This document shows, piece by piece, positions 45,763 through 55,900 of a stretch of DNA of 64,000 bases. The DNA lies in contig OX485804.1 in assembly GCA_950295325.1 (NCBI GenBank), positions 47,232,429-47,296,428 on the forward strand, read 5' to 3'. Position 1 is the first letter of the stretch. Each line of letters starts with the position of its first letter. Made by a program: the position numbers and the translations under genes. The stretch comes from Polytrichum commune. Taxonomy: Eukaryota > Streptophyta > Polytrichopsida > Polytrichales > Polytrichaceae. The notes beneath the pieces are model-generated. The model worked only from the letters and a program-made list of their open reading frames with translations. It was not told where the DNA came from and made no database searches.

Positions 45763-48700
45763 ATGGCTTCTAGTGAGGGCGATGGCCACATCACGCTCGA
45801 CAAGTTCGGCGGCGACAACTTCAACCTCTACAAGTTCAAGTTGGAGATGGTGATGTCCACCAAAGACCTTTGGGAGATCGTGGAGGGTTCGGAGTTGCCG
45901 CCACCGTCCACGGCGAGCGACGAGGTGAAGAAGGCGTACGAGCGTCGATGCAAGAAAGCCTTCGCCATCATTGCCACGAGCTTGGTGGACAAGGAGTTGG
46001 CGCACATCAAAGGGTGTAAAGGACCGGCGGAAGCGTGGAAGACGTTGTGCAACATCCACGAAACCAAAAGCTTGTCCAACATCTTGTTCATTAGGCGCAA
46101 GTTTTTCACCATCAAGATGGACGAAGGCGCCGACATCCTCGACCACATCAACAAGGTAAAATCTCTCGCCGACCAACTCACATGCTTGGAGGTGCCAATG
46201 AAGGACGAGGATGTGGTCATGACCTTGCTCGATAGCCTACCGCCTTCATTCGACCATTTGATCACGGCGTTGGAGACGCGCCCCATGAAGGAACTCACGT
46301 TGGATTTCATCACCGCACGTCTCATGCACGAGGTGTCCAAGAGGAAGGAGAAGGAGCCTCAAGGAGACGATGCGGCCATGTTGTCCCGCCAACCTCGCAC
46401 GTTCGACAACAACGAGAGGCGAGGCGACGGCCCGAGGTGCTACAATTGTGGTAAGTTGGGCCACCTCGCTCGCAATTGTCGATTGAAACGCAAGGTGAAT
46501 GCCAACGTCGCGAGGTCGAGCGATGATTTTGCATTTGTTGTGAGAGATGGGGCGTCTAAAACCTCCACCACTAGATGGATAGTTGATTCGGGGGCCTCGA
46601 ACCACATGACACCGCATAAGCAATTCTTCGACACGTACGAATCCATTTCGGGCCGTAAAGTGTTTATGGGTGACAATGGCATCGTAGAGGTCCTAGGCAA
46701 AGGCTCCATCCTAGTGGAAACACGTGTGAAGGGTCGTGCACGGAGCATTAGAATGCACGACGTGCTTCACGTGCCCGACTTGCATTCCAACTTGCTTTCG
46801 GTGAGCAAACTCATATCGCGGGGTTTGAAAGTGCATTTCAACTCGTTGGGATGCGTGGTGAGGGCGAGCAACGGCGAGATGTTGGCCGTGGCGTCGTTGG
46901 AGTCCAATTTGTACCAATTGGACACGAAGGTGATGCATGAGGCCGAAACGAGTTCTTTGGCGCATTCGGAGGCCGACTCGCATCCTTTGGAGCTTTGGCA
47001 CAAGAGGTTGGGGCATCTCAACGCCAATAGCGTGAAATCGCTCCAAACCATGGTGAGCGGCATGGACGTGCGAGCGGTGCCCAACGACGTGCATTCGTTC
47101 GCGTGCGAAGGATGCGTCCAAGGCAAGCAAGCGAGGCGTCCGTTTCCCACGGAGGGAGGCACCCGCGCCACCAAGATCTTGGAGCTCGTGCATTCCGACG
47201 TATGCGGGCCGATGAAAACGCCGTCCATCGGAGGCGCAAGGTATTTTCTCACCTTCATTGACGATTTTTCGCGCAAGATTTGGGTGTATGTGCTCAAATC
47301 CAAGAGCGAGGTGTTGGCAAGGTTCAAAGAATGGAAAACCTTGGTGGAGAGGCAATCGGAACACGTAGTGAAGGTCCTTAGGACGGATAACGGTGGGGAA
47401 TACATTTCTAAGGCATTCGATGATTTTTTAAGCAAACATGGCATCGCACGCCAAAATTCTTCACCTTACACGCCGCAACAAAACGGGGTGGCCGAACGGG
47501 CCAATCGCACCATCGTGGAGATGGCACGGTCCATGATTCATGCCCAACGCCTCGGCCACGAATTTTGGGCGGAGGCGGTGTGCAATGCGGTGTACGTGCG
47601 CAACCGGTGTCCCACCAAGGCCGTGGAAGGTAAGACGCCCGAGGAAGCGTGGAGCGGGAGGATGCCGCACGTGTCCCACATGCGCGTGTTCGGTTGCGTG
47701 GCTTATGCGAAGGTGCCGGATCAACGGCGGACGAAGTTGGACGCGAAGGGCGTCAAGTGTTTGTTCCTCGGATATTGCGAAGGCACGAAGGCGTACCGGC
47801 TCATTTGCTTGGAGACGAAGAAAATCATCAAGAGTCCGGACGTGGTGTTTTTCGAGGACAAAACGCATTTGGAGGATTGTCCAAGTGGGAGCGTTGACGA
47901 AACACCGGCGGTCAAGGTGGACATATCCGCCAAATCGGACGTGGACGAGTCGGAGGCCAACGGCGACGATCCTTTGGAGGAGCTCGACATCGAGGAGGAG
48001 GAGGATGCGGAGGCCAACACTCCGGCCACGAAATCCACTCGTAGCGCGGAGGCATCGAAACTTGACTACGGTAAGAAACCCGCAACCAAAGCACCTCCAC
48101 CACCGCAACATAGCAATGAAACCATGGGCCATTCTAGGTATCCGGATAGGGCACGCAAACCGCTCGGGGAATGGTGGAAGAACCACATTCCGCCGCCCCA
48201 AGACAAAGAGCATGCAAACATGGCAACCATCGGGGAACCTAGAAATGTGAGAGAGGCCATTGAATCGAGTGATGCGAGCGAGTGGGAGTTGGCTATGCAA
48301 GAGGAGTTCGAATCTCTCATTGCCAACGGCACGTGGGAGTTAACTCCGTTGCCGAAGGGCCGCAAGGCCGTGAAGTGCAAATGGGTGTTTAAAACGAAAA
48401 AAGATGCGAGAGGCGTGGTGGTTCGTTTCAAAGCAAGGTTAGTAGCAAAGGGGTGCTCGCAAGTGGAAGGCGTAGACTTTAGCGAAACCTTTGCACCGGT
48501 GGCCAAATTCAACACCATTCGAGTCATACTCGCATTGGCGGCGGCCATGGGGTTGGAGATACATCAAATGGACGTGAAGACCGCATTCTTGAACGGCGAA
48601 TTGGACGTGGTGATCTACATGGAGCAACCGGAGGGGTTCGTGCAAAAAGGCCGAGAGCATCTCGTATGCAAGTTGAGGAAAACGCTCTACGGATTGAAGC

Positions 48701-49824
48701 AATCCGGACGAGCATGGTACGAATGCATTCACGTGTTCTTCGTGAACAAAGGCTTTACGAGGAGCCATGCGGATCACTCGTTGTATGTTTTGCAAACTTG
48801 CAACTACATTGTGATTGTCATCATATATGTGGACGACCTCGTGATTTTGTCGGACGACGTGGACATGATCAACGAGTTGAAGGCTAGCCTCGAGCGCGAA
48901 TTCGAGATGAGCGACCTCGGCGAGTTGCATTTCTTCCTCGGCGTTCATTTCGAGAGGGATAGGAGGTCGCGCACCATCACCATGCATCAACGAAGCTACA
49001 TCGAAACCATTTTGGAGCGATTCGGCATGAGTGATTGCAAGCCCATCGCAACCCCGCTCGACACCAAGACATCGTTGCCGAAGCTTTCGGATGACGAGCA
49101 CGAAGAGCATTTGCATGAAATGAAGGACGTTCCATACCAAGAGGCGGTGGGGTCGTTGATGTACGCAATGGTGGCCACAAGACCGGACCTCGCATTTGCG
49201 GTAAGCGTGGTAAGCCGCTATATGTCGAAACCCGGTCCGATGCATTGGATGGCGGTCAAACGGATCATGCGCTACTTGAAGGGCACCTTAGATATGAAGT
49301 TGCGCATCGGAGGCAATCATATTAACGTCAAAGGGTATTCGGATGCGGATTGGGCCGGCGATGTGGAAAACCGTAGGTCCACGTCCGGGTACGTATTCTT
49401 TGTCGGAGACGGAGCCGTTTCGTGGAATAGCAAACGGCAACAAACGGTGGCACAATCAACAATGGAGGCGGAGTACATGGCCATGAACCGATGCACGAGG
49501 GAGGCCATTTGGCTAAGGCAATTAATGGAGGATGTAGGTTGTGTACAAGAGGAGGCCACGACCATCATGTGCGACAACCAAGGTTCTATGGCATTAGCTA
49601 AGAACCCAACCAACCATGATAGGTCGAAGCATATAGATGTGCAACACCATTTCATTAGAGAAAAGATTGAAAACAAAATTGTAGAGTTAGAATATTGTCC
49701 AACGCAATATATGGTAGCGGACATTCTAACAAAGGCTTTAGCGAGAGATAGGCATGAGGGGTTAAGTAAAATAATGGGGTTGGAGTACAATGCCACCTCG
49801 CAAAGTGGGAGTATTGCAAGATAG
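45763..49824 (+). CDS. Gag-pol polyprotein of element D (1353 aa)
   Basis: Uninterrupted frame from ATG 45763 (MASSEGDGH). Domain order is gag, CCHC knuckle, protease (DSGASNHM), integrase (HSDVCGPM, RTDNGGEY), reverse transcriptase (YVDDLVIL), RNase H (YSDADWAGD). Differs from the A product by a handful of residues. The stop codon lies 13 bp into the 3' LTR, as in A and E. Confidence 0.95.
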   Translation: MASSEGDGHITLDKFGGDNFNLYKFKLEMVMSTKDLWEIVEGSELPPPSTASDEVKKAYERRCKKAFAIIATSLVDKELAHIKGCKGPAEAWKTLCNIHETKSLSNILFIRRKFFTIKMDEGADILDHINKVKSLADQLTCLEVPMKDEDVVMTLLDSLPPSFDHLITALETRPMKELTLDFITARLMHEVSKRKEKEPQGDDAAMLSRQPRTFDNNERRGDGPRCYNCGKLGHLARNCRLKRKVNANVARSSDDFAFVVRDGASKTSTTRWIVDSGASNHMTPHKQFFDTYESISGRKVFMGDNGIVEVLGKGSILVETRVKGRARSIRMHDVLHVPDLHSNLLSVSKLISRGLKVHFNSLGCVVRASNGEMLAVASLESNLYQLDTKVMHEAETSSLAHSEADSHPLELWHKRLGHLNANSVKSLQTMVSGMDVRAVPNDVHSFACEGCVQGKQARRPFPTEGGTRATKILELVHSDVCGPMKTPSIGGARYFLTFIDDFSRKIWVYVLKSKSEVLARFKEWKTLVERQSEHVVKVLRTDNGGEYISKAFDDFLSKHGIARQNSSPYTPQQNGVAERANRTIVEMARSMIHAQRLGHEFWAEAVCNAVYVRNRCPTKAVEGKTPEEAWSGRMPHVSHMRVFGCVAYAKVPDQRRTKLDAKGVKCLFLGYCEGTKAYRLICLETKKIIKSPDVVFFEDKTHLEDCPSGSVDETPAVKVDISAKSDVDESEANGDDPLEELDIEEEEDAEANTPATKSTRSAEASKLDYGKKPATKAPPPPQHSNETMGHSRYPDRARKPLGEWWKNHIPPPQDKEHANMATIGEPRNVREAIESSDASEWELAMQEEFESLIANGTWELTPLPKGRKAVKCKWVFKTKKDARGVVVRFKARLVAKGCSQVEGVDFSETFAPVAKFNTIRVILALAAAMGLEIHQMDVKTAFLNGELDVVIYMEQPEGFVQKGREHLVCKLRKTLYGLKQSGRAWYECIHVFFVNKGFTRSHADHSLYVLQTCNYIVIVIIYVDDLVILSDDVDMINELKASLEREFEMSDLGELHFFLGVHFERDRRSRTITMHQRSYIETILERFGMSDCKPIATPLDTKTSLPKLSDDEHEEHLHEMKDVPYQEAVGSLMYAMVATRPDLAFAVSVVSRYMSKPGPMHWMAVKRIMRYLKGTLDMKLRIGGNHINVKGYSDADWAGDVENRRSTSGYVFFVGDGAVSWNSKRQQTVAQSTMEAEYMAMNRCTREAIWLRQLMEDVGCVQEEATTIMCDNQGSMALAKNPTNHDRSKHIDVQHHFIREKIENKIVELEYCPTQYMVADILTKALARDRHEGLSKIMGLEYNATSQSGSIAR

Positions 49825-50003
49825 TGTTAGGTTGCATCGGTGACATTGTCCCATATGGGTTGTCTACGCTGGTCCTAACCCATACATATAAATAAAGGCA
49901 TAAGGGGAGGAGCTAATCACTCTCTCCATTGTATGCAACCATTGTGTATTGTGTTCTTGCTTGCTACGCTGATCTCTTTGCTTCTTCCTCTCATTTCCCA
50001 ATA
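49812..50003 (+). repeat. 3' LTR of element D; left boundary of the 7165-bp duplication
   Basis: 192 bp, matching the 5' LTR of D and the LTR at 56977-57168. Followed by TTCTA and the leader repeat of C. Confidence 0.95.
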
Positions 50004-50227
50004 TTCTATGCTTACTTTGAGGTGTTTTGAGTTCCAAAAGGCTTAGTTTTGGCTTTTTGATGGTTATGTAGTTATTTGGCTTAGTTTCGGAGTGGAAAGG
50101 TGCTGACTTGAGTGTGTGAGAACCTTGAATTAATTCCAAAGTTTAAAATCAAATTCTAAATTTTTTCGAGGGCTTTGTAGCCCTCGTGGTACATTAAGTG
50201 AGTGGGAGCTTGCATTTGAGTTGCAAA

Positions 50228-51446
50228 ATGGCTTCTAGTGAGGGCGATGGCCACATCACGCTCGACAAGTTTGGCGGCGACAACTTCAACCTCTACAAGT
50301 TCAAGTTGGAGATGGTGATGTCCACCAAAGACCTTTGGGAGATCGTGGAGGGGTTGGAGTTGCCGCCACCGTCCACGGCGAGCGACGAGGTGAAGAAGGC
50401 GTACGAGCGTCGATGCAAGAAAGCCTTCGCCATCATTGCCACGAGCTTGGTGGACAAGGAGTTGGCGCACATCAAAGGGTGTAAAGGACCGGCGGAAGCG
50501 TGGAAAACGTTGTGCAACATCCACGAAACCAAAAGCTTGTCCAACATCTTGTTCATTAGGCGCAAGTTTTTCACCATCAAGATGGACGAAGGCGCCGACA
50601 TCCTCGACCACATCAACAAGGTAAAATCTCTCGCCGATCAACTCACATGCTTGGAGGTGCCAATGAAGGACGAGGACGTGGTCATGACCTTGCTCGATAG
50701 CCTACCGCCTTCATTCGACCATTTGATCACGGCGTTGGAGACGCGCCCCATGAAGGAGCTCACGTTGGATTTCATCACCGCACGTCTCATGCACGAGGTG
50801 TCCAAGAGGAAGGAGAAGGAGCCTCAAGGAGACGATGCGGCCATGTTGTCCCGCCAACCTCGCAAGTTCGACAACAACGAGAGGCGAGGCGACGGCACGA
50901 GGTGCTACAATTGTGGTAAGTTGGGCCACCTCGCTCGCAATTGTCGATTGAAACGCAAGGTGAATGCCAACGTCGCGAGGTCGAGCGATGATTTTGCATT
51001 TGTTGTGAGAGATGGGGCGTGTAAAACCTCCACCACTAGATGGATAGTTGATTCGGGGGCCTCGAACCACATGACACCGCATAAGCAATTTTTCGACACG
51101 TACGAATCCATTTCGGGCCGTAAAGTGTTTATGGGTGACAATGGCATCGTAGAGGTCCTAGGCAAAGGCTCCATCCTAGTGGAAACACGTGTGAAGGGTC
51201 GTGCACGGAGCATTAGAATGCACGACGTGCTTCACGTGCCCGACTTGCATTCCAACTTGCTTTCGGTGAGCAAACTCATATCGCGGGGTTTGAAAGTGCA
51301 TTTCAACTCGTTGGGATGCGTGGTGAGGGCGAGCAACGGCGAGATGTTGGCCGTGGCGTCGTTGGAGTCCAATTTGTACCAATTGGACACGAAGGTGATG
51401 CATGAGGCCGAAACGAGTTCTTTGGCGCATTCGGAGGCGAACTCGC
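50228..51446 (+). pseudogene. Gag-protease part of element C
   Basis: From ATG 50228 (MASSEGDGH): gag, CCHC knuckle, protease (WIVDSGASNHM) and the beginning of the pre-integrase region, cut at 51446 by the insertion of E. Rest of pol not in the window. Confidence 0.9.
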
Positions 51447-51636
51447 TATTGCAAGATAGTGTTAGGTTGCATCGGTGACATTGTCCCATATGGGTTGTCT
51501 ACGCTGGTCCTAACCCATACATATAAATAAAGGCATAAGGGGAGGAGCTAATCACTCTCTCCATTGTATGCAACCATTGTGTATTGTGTTCTTGCTTCCT
51601 ACGCTGATCTCTTTGCTTCTTCCTCTCATTTCAATA
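51447..51636 (+). repeat. 5' LTR of element E
   Basis: 190 bp, TATTGCAAGATAG...CAATA. Differs at about three positions from the LTR at 56977. Confidence 0.93.
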
Positions 51637-51879
51637 GGTTATGGGCCCACTTTGCTTTAGAGCTTAGAGATCAACTTAGGAAGAGGTAGGAGAGAGCCGG
51701 ATCTGATCGGAGGCGATTTGGAGGTGTTTCAAGCTTTTGGTGGAGTTTTGGAGTTTTGGAGCACTTTTGGAGCGCTTTGGAGCATTCTTGGACACTTGGA
51801 CCAGCGCGGAGGACACCTTAGGTTGAGGTTCATTGTATCTTGAGTGTTTATGTGAGATCGATTCGCATTTTGAGGGTTT

Positions 51880-52815
51880 GAGGTGTTTTGAGTTCCAAAA
51901 CGCTTAGGTGTGGCTTTTTGACGGTTATGTAGTTATTAAGCTTAGTTTTGGAGTGGAAAGGTGCTGACTTGAGAGATCCATCCATTCTATGCTAACTTTG
52001 AGGTGTTTTGAGTTCCAAAAGGCTTAGTTGTGGCTTTTTGATGGTTATCTAGTTATTTGGCTTAGTTTTGGAGTGGAAAGGTGCTGACTTGAGAGATCCA
52101 TCCATTCAAGACTAACTTTGAGGTGTTTTGAGTTCCAAAAGGCTTAGTTTTGGCTTTTTGATGGTTATGTAGTTATTAAGCTTAGTTTTGGAGTGGAAAG
52201 GTGCTGACTTGAGAGATCCATCCATTCTATGCTTATTTTGAGGTGTTTTGAGTTCCAAAAGGCTTAGGTGTGGCTTTTTGATGGTTATGTAGTTATTAAG
52301 CTTAGTTTTGGAGTGGAAAGGTGCTGACTTGAGAGATCCATCCATTCTATGCTAACTTTGAGGTGTTTTGAGTTCCAAAAGGCTTAGTTGTGGCTTTTTG
52401 ATGGTTATCTAGTTATTAAGCTTAGTTTTGGAGTGGAAAGGTGCTGACTTGAGAGATCCATCCATTCAAGACTAACTTTGAGGTGTTTTGAGTTCCAAAA
52501 GGCTTAGTTTTGGCTTTTTGATGGTTATATAGTTATTAAGCTTAGTTTTGGAGTGGAAAGGTGCTGACTTGAGAGATCCATCCATTCTATGCTTACTTTG
52601 AGGTGTTTTGAGTTCCAAAAGGCTTAGTTGTGGCTTTTTGATGGTTATCTAGTTATTTGGCTTAGTTTTGGAGTGGAAAGGTGCTGACTTGAGAGATCCA
52701 TCCATTCAAAACTAACTTTGAGGTGTTTTGAGTTCCAAAAGGTTTAGTTTTGGCTTTTGGATGGTTATATAGTTATTTGGCTTAGCTTTGGAGTGGAAAG
52801 GTGCTGACTTGAGTG
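51880..52815 (+). repeat. Leader tandem repeats of element E, 8 units of 120 bp
   Basis: GTGCTGACTTGAG landmark at about 51962 and every 120 bp to 52802. An intact copy of the array is at 59045-59980. Confidence 0.95.
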
Positions 52816-52927
52816 TATGAGAACCTTCAATTAATTCCAAAGTTTAAAATCAAATTCTAAAATTTTCGAGGGTTTTTTAGCCCTCGTCGTACATTAAGTG
52901 AGTGGGAGCTTGCATTTGAGTTGCAAA

Positions 52928-55900
52928 ATGGCTTCTAGTGAGGGCGATGGCCACATCACGCTCGACAAGTTCGGCGGCGACAACTTCAACCTCTACAAGT
53001 TCAAGTTGGAGATGGTGATGTCCACCAAAGACCTTTGGGAGATCGTGGAGGGTTCGGAGTTGCCGCCACCGTCCACGGCGAGCGACGAGGTCAAGAAGGC
53101 GTACGAGCGTCGATGCAAGAAAGCCTTCGCCATCATTGCCACGAGCTTGGTGGACAAGGAGTTGGCGCACATCAAAGGGTGTAAAGGACCGGCGGAAGCG
53201 TGGAAAACGTTGTGCAACATCCACGAAACCAAAAGCTTGTCCAACATCTTGTTCATTAGGCGCAAGTTTTTCACCATCAAGATGGACGAAGGCGCCGACA
53301 TCCTCGACCACATCAACAAGGTAAAATCTCTCGCCGACCAACTCACATGCTTGGAGGTGCCAATGAAGGACGAGGATGTGGTCATGACCTTGCTCGATAG
53401 CCTACCGCCTTCATTCGACCATTTGATCACGGCGTTGGAGACGCGCCCCATGAAGGAACTCACGTTGGATTTCATCACCGCACGTCTCATGCACGAGGTG
53501 TCCAAGAGGAAGGAGAAAGAGCCTCAAGGAGACGATGCGGCCATGTTGTCCCGCCAACCTCGCACGTTCGACAACAACGAGAGGCGAGGTGACGGCCCGA
53601 GGTGCTACAATTGTGGTAAGTTGGGCCACCTCGCTCGCAATTGTCGATTGAAACGCAAGGTGAATGCCAACATCGCGAGGTCGAGCGATGATTTTGCATT
53701 TGTTGTGAGAGATGGGGCGTCTAAAACCCCCACCACTAGATGGATAGTTGATTCGGGGGCCTCGAACCACATGACACCGCATAAGCAATTTTTCGACACG
53801 TACGAATCCATTTCGGGCCGTAAAGTGTTTATGGGTGACAATGGCATCGTAGAGGTCCTAGGCAAAGGCTCCATCCTAGTGGAAACACGTGTGAAGGGTC
53901 GTGCACGGAGCATTAGAATGCACGACGTGCTTCACGTGCCCGACTTGCATTCCAACTTGCTTTCGGTGAGCAAACTCATATCGCGGGGTTTGAAAGTGCA
54001 TTTCAACACGTTGGGATGCGTGGTGAGGGCGAGCAACGGCGAGATGTTGGCCGTGGCGTCGTTGGAGTCCAATTTGTACCAATTGGACACGAAGGTGATG
54101 CATGAGGCCGAAACGAGTTCTTTGGCGCATTCGGAGGCCAACTCGCATCCTTTGGAGCTTTGGCACAAGAGGTTGGGGCATCTCAACGCCAATAGCGTGA
54201 AATCGCTCCAAACCATGGTGAGCGGCATGGACGTGCGAGCGGTGCCCAACGACGTGCATTCGTTCGCGTGCGAAGGATGCGTCCAAGGCAAGCAAGCGAG
54301 GCGTCCGTTTCCCACGGAGGGAGGCACCCGCGCCACCAAGATCTTGGAGCTCGTGCATTCCGACTTGTGCGGGCCGATGAAAACGCCGTCCATCGGAGGG
54401 GCAAGGTATTTTCTCACCTTCATCGATGATTTTTCGCGCAAAATTTGGGTGTATGTGCTCAAATCCAAGAGCGAGGTGTTGGCAAGGTTCAAAGAATGGA
54501 AAACCTTGGTGGAGAGGCAATCGGAACACGTAGTGAAGGTCCTTAGGACGGATAACGGCGGGGAATACATTTCTAAGGCATTCGACGATTTCTTAAGCAA
54601 ACATGGCATCGCACGCCAAAATTCTTCACCTTACACGCCGCAACAAAACGGGGTGGCCGAACGGGCCAATCGCACCATCGTGGAGATGGCGCGGTCCATG
54701 ATTCATGCCCAACGCCTCGGCCACGAATTTTGGGCGGAGGCGGTGTGCAATGCGGTGTACGTGCGCAACCGGTGCCCCACGAAGGCCGTGGAAGGTAAGA
54801 CGCCCGAGGAAGCGTGGAGCGGGAGGTTGCCGCACGTGTCCCACATGCGCGTGTTCGGTTGCGTGGCTTATGCGAAGGTGCCGGATCAACGGCGGACGAA
54901 GTTGGACGCGAAGGGCGTCAAGTGTTTGTTCCTCGGATATTGCGAAGGCACGAAGGCGTACCGGCTCATTTGCTTGGAGACGAAGAAAATCATCAAGAGT
55001 CCGGACGTGGTGTTTTTCGAGGACAAAACGCATTTGGAGGATTGTCCAAGTGGGAGCATTGACGAAACACCGGCGGTCAAGGTGGACATATCCGCCAAAT
55101 CGGACGTGGACGAGTCGGAGGCCAACGGCGACGATCCTTTGGAGGAGCTCGACATCGAGGAGGAGGAGGATGCGGAGGCCAACATTCCGGCCACGAAATC
55201 CACTCGTAGCGCGGAGGCATCGAAACTTGACTACGGTAAGAAACCCGCAACCAAAGCACCTCCACCACCGCAACATAGCAATGAAACCATGGGCCATTCT
55301 AGGTATCCGGATAGGGCACGCAAACCGCTCGGGGAATGGTGGAAGAACCACATTCCGCCGCCCCAAGACAAAGAGCATGCAAACATGGCAACCATCGGGG
55401 AACCTAGAAATGTGAGAGAGGCCATTGAATCGAGTGATGCGAGCGAGTGGGAGTTGGCTATGCAAGAGGAGTTCGAATCTCTCATTGCCAACGGCACGTG
55501 GGAGTTAACTCCGTTGCCGAAGGGCCGCAAGGCCGTGAAGTGCAAATGGGTGTTTAAAACGAAAAAAGATGCGAGAGGCGTGGTGGTTCGTTTCAAAGCA
55601 AGGTTAGTAGCAAAGGGGTGCTCGCAAGTGGAAGGCGTAGACTTTAGCGAAACCTTTGCACCGGTGGCCAAATTCAACACCATTCGAGTCATACTCGCAT
55701 TGGCGGCGGCCATGGGGTTGGAGATACATCAAATGGACGTGAAGACCGCATTCTTGAACGGCGAATTGGACGTGGTGATCTACATGGAGCAACCGGAGGG
55801 GTTCGTGCAAAAAGGCCGAGAGCATCTCGTATGCAAGTTGAGGAAAACGCTCTACGGATTGAAGCAATCCGGACGAGCATGGTACGAATGCATTCACGTG

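Larger units (their letters stand above)
44279..50003 (+). mobile_element. Element D: complete-looking Ty1/copia retrotransposon
   Basis: 5725 bp, inserted in the leader repeats of C. The LTRs 44279-44470 and 49812-50003 appear identical over 192 bp. Primer site 44471-44484, eight 120-bp leader repeats, one gag-pol frame, polypurine tract at the 3' LTR. Target duplication TTCTA at 44274-44278 and 50004-50008. It looks whole; identical LTRs make it one of the youngest insertions here. Confidence 0.95.
32174..51446 (+). mobile_element. Element C: Ty1/copia, split by B, D and E
   Basis: Own sequence: 32174-32476 (5' LTR, primer site, start of leader), 43672-44278 (leader with tandem repeats), 50004-51446 (end of leader, gag, protease, start of the integrase region). 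B (minus) is inserted after 32476 with duplication GAGTT, D (plus) after 44278 with duplication TTCTA, and E (plus) after 51446. It is broken by these insertions; the 3' portion is not in the window. C itself sits in the integrase region of G. Confidence 0.85.

Noticed and set aside
47461-48300. Long antisense frames (160-280 codons) opposite integrase and reverse transcriptase of the elements
   Set aside because: They recur at the same place opposite every copy of gag-pol and are explained by the GC-rich codon usage of the sense frame. His/Arg-rich composition and no known domain.
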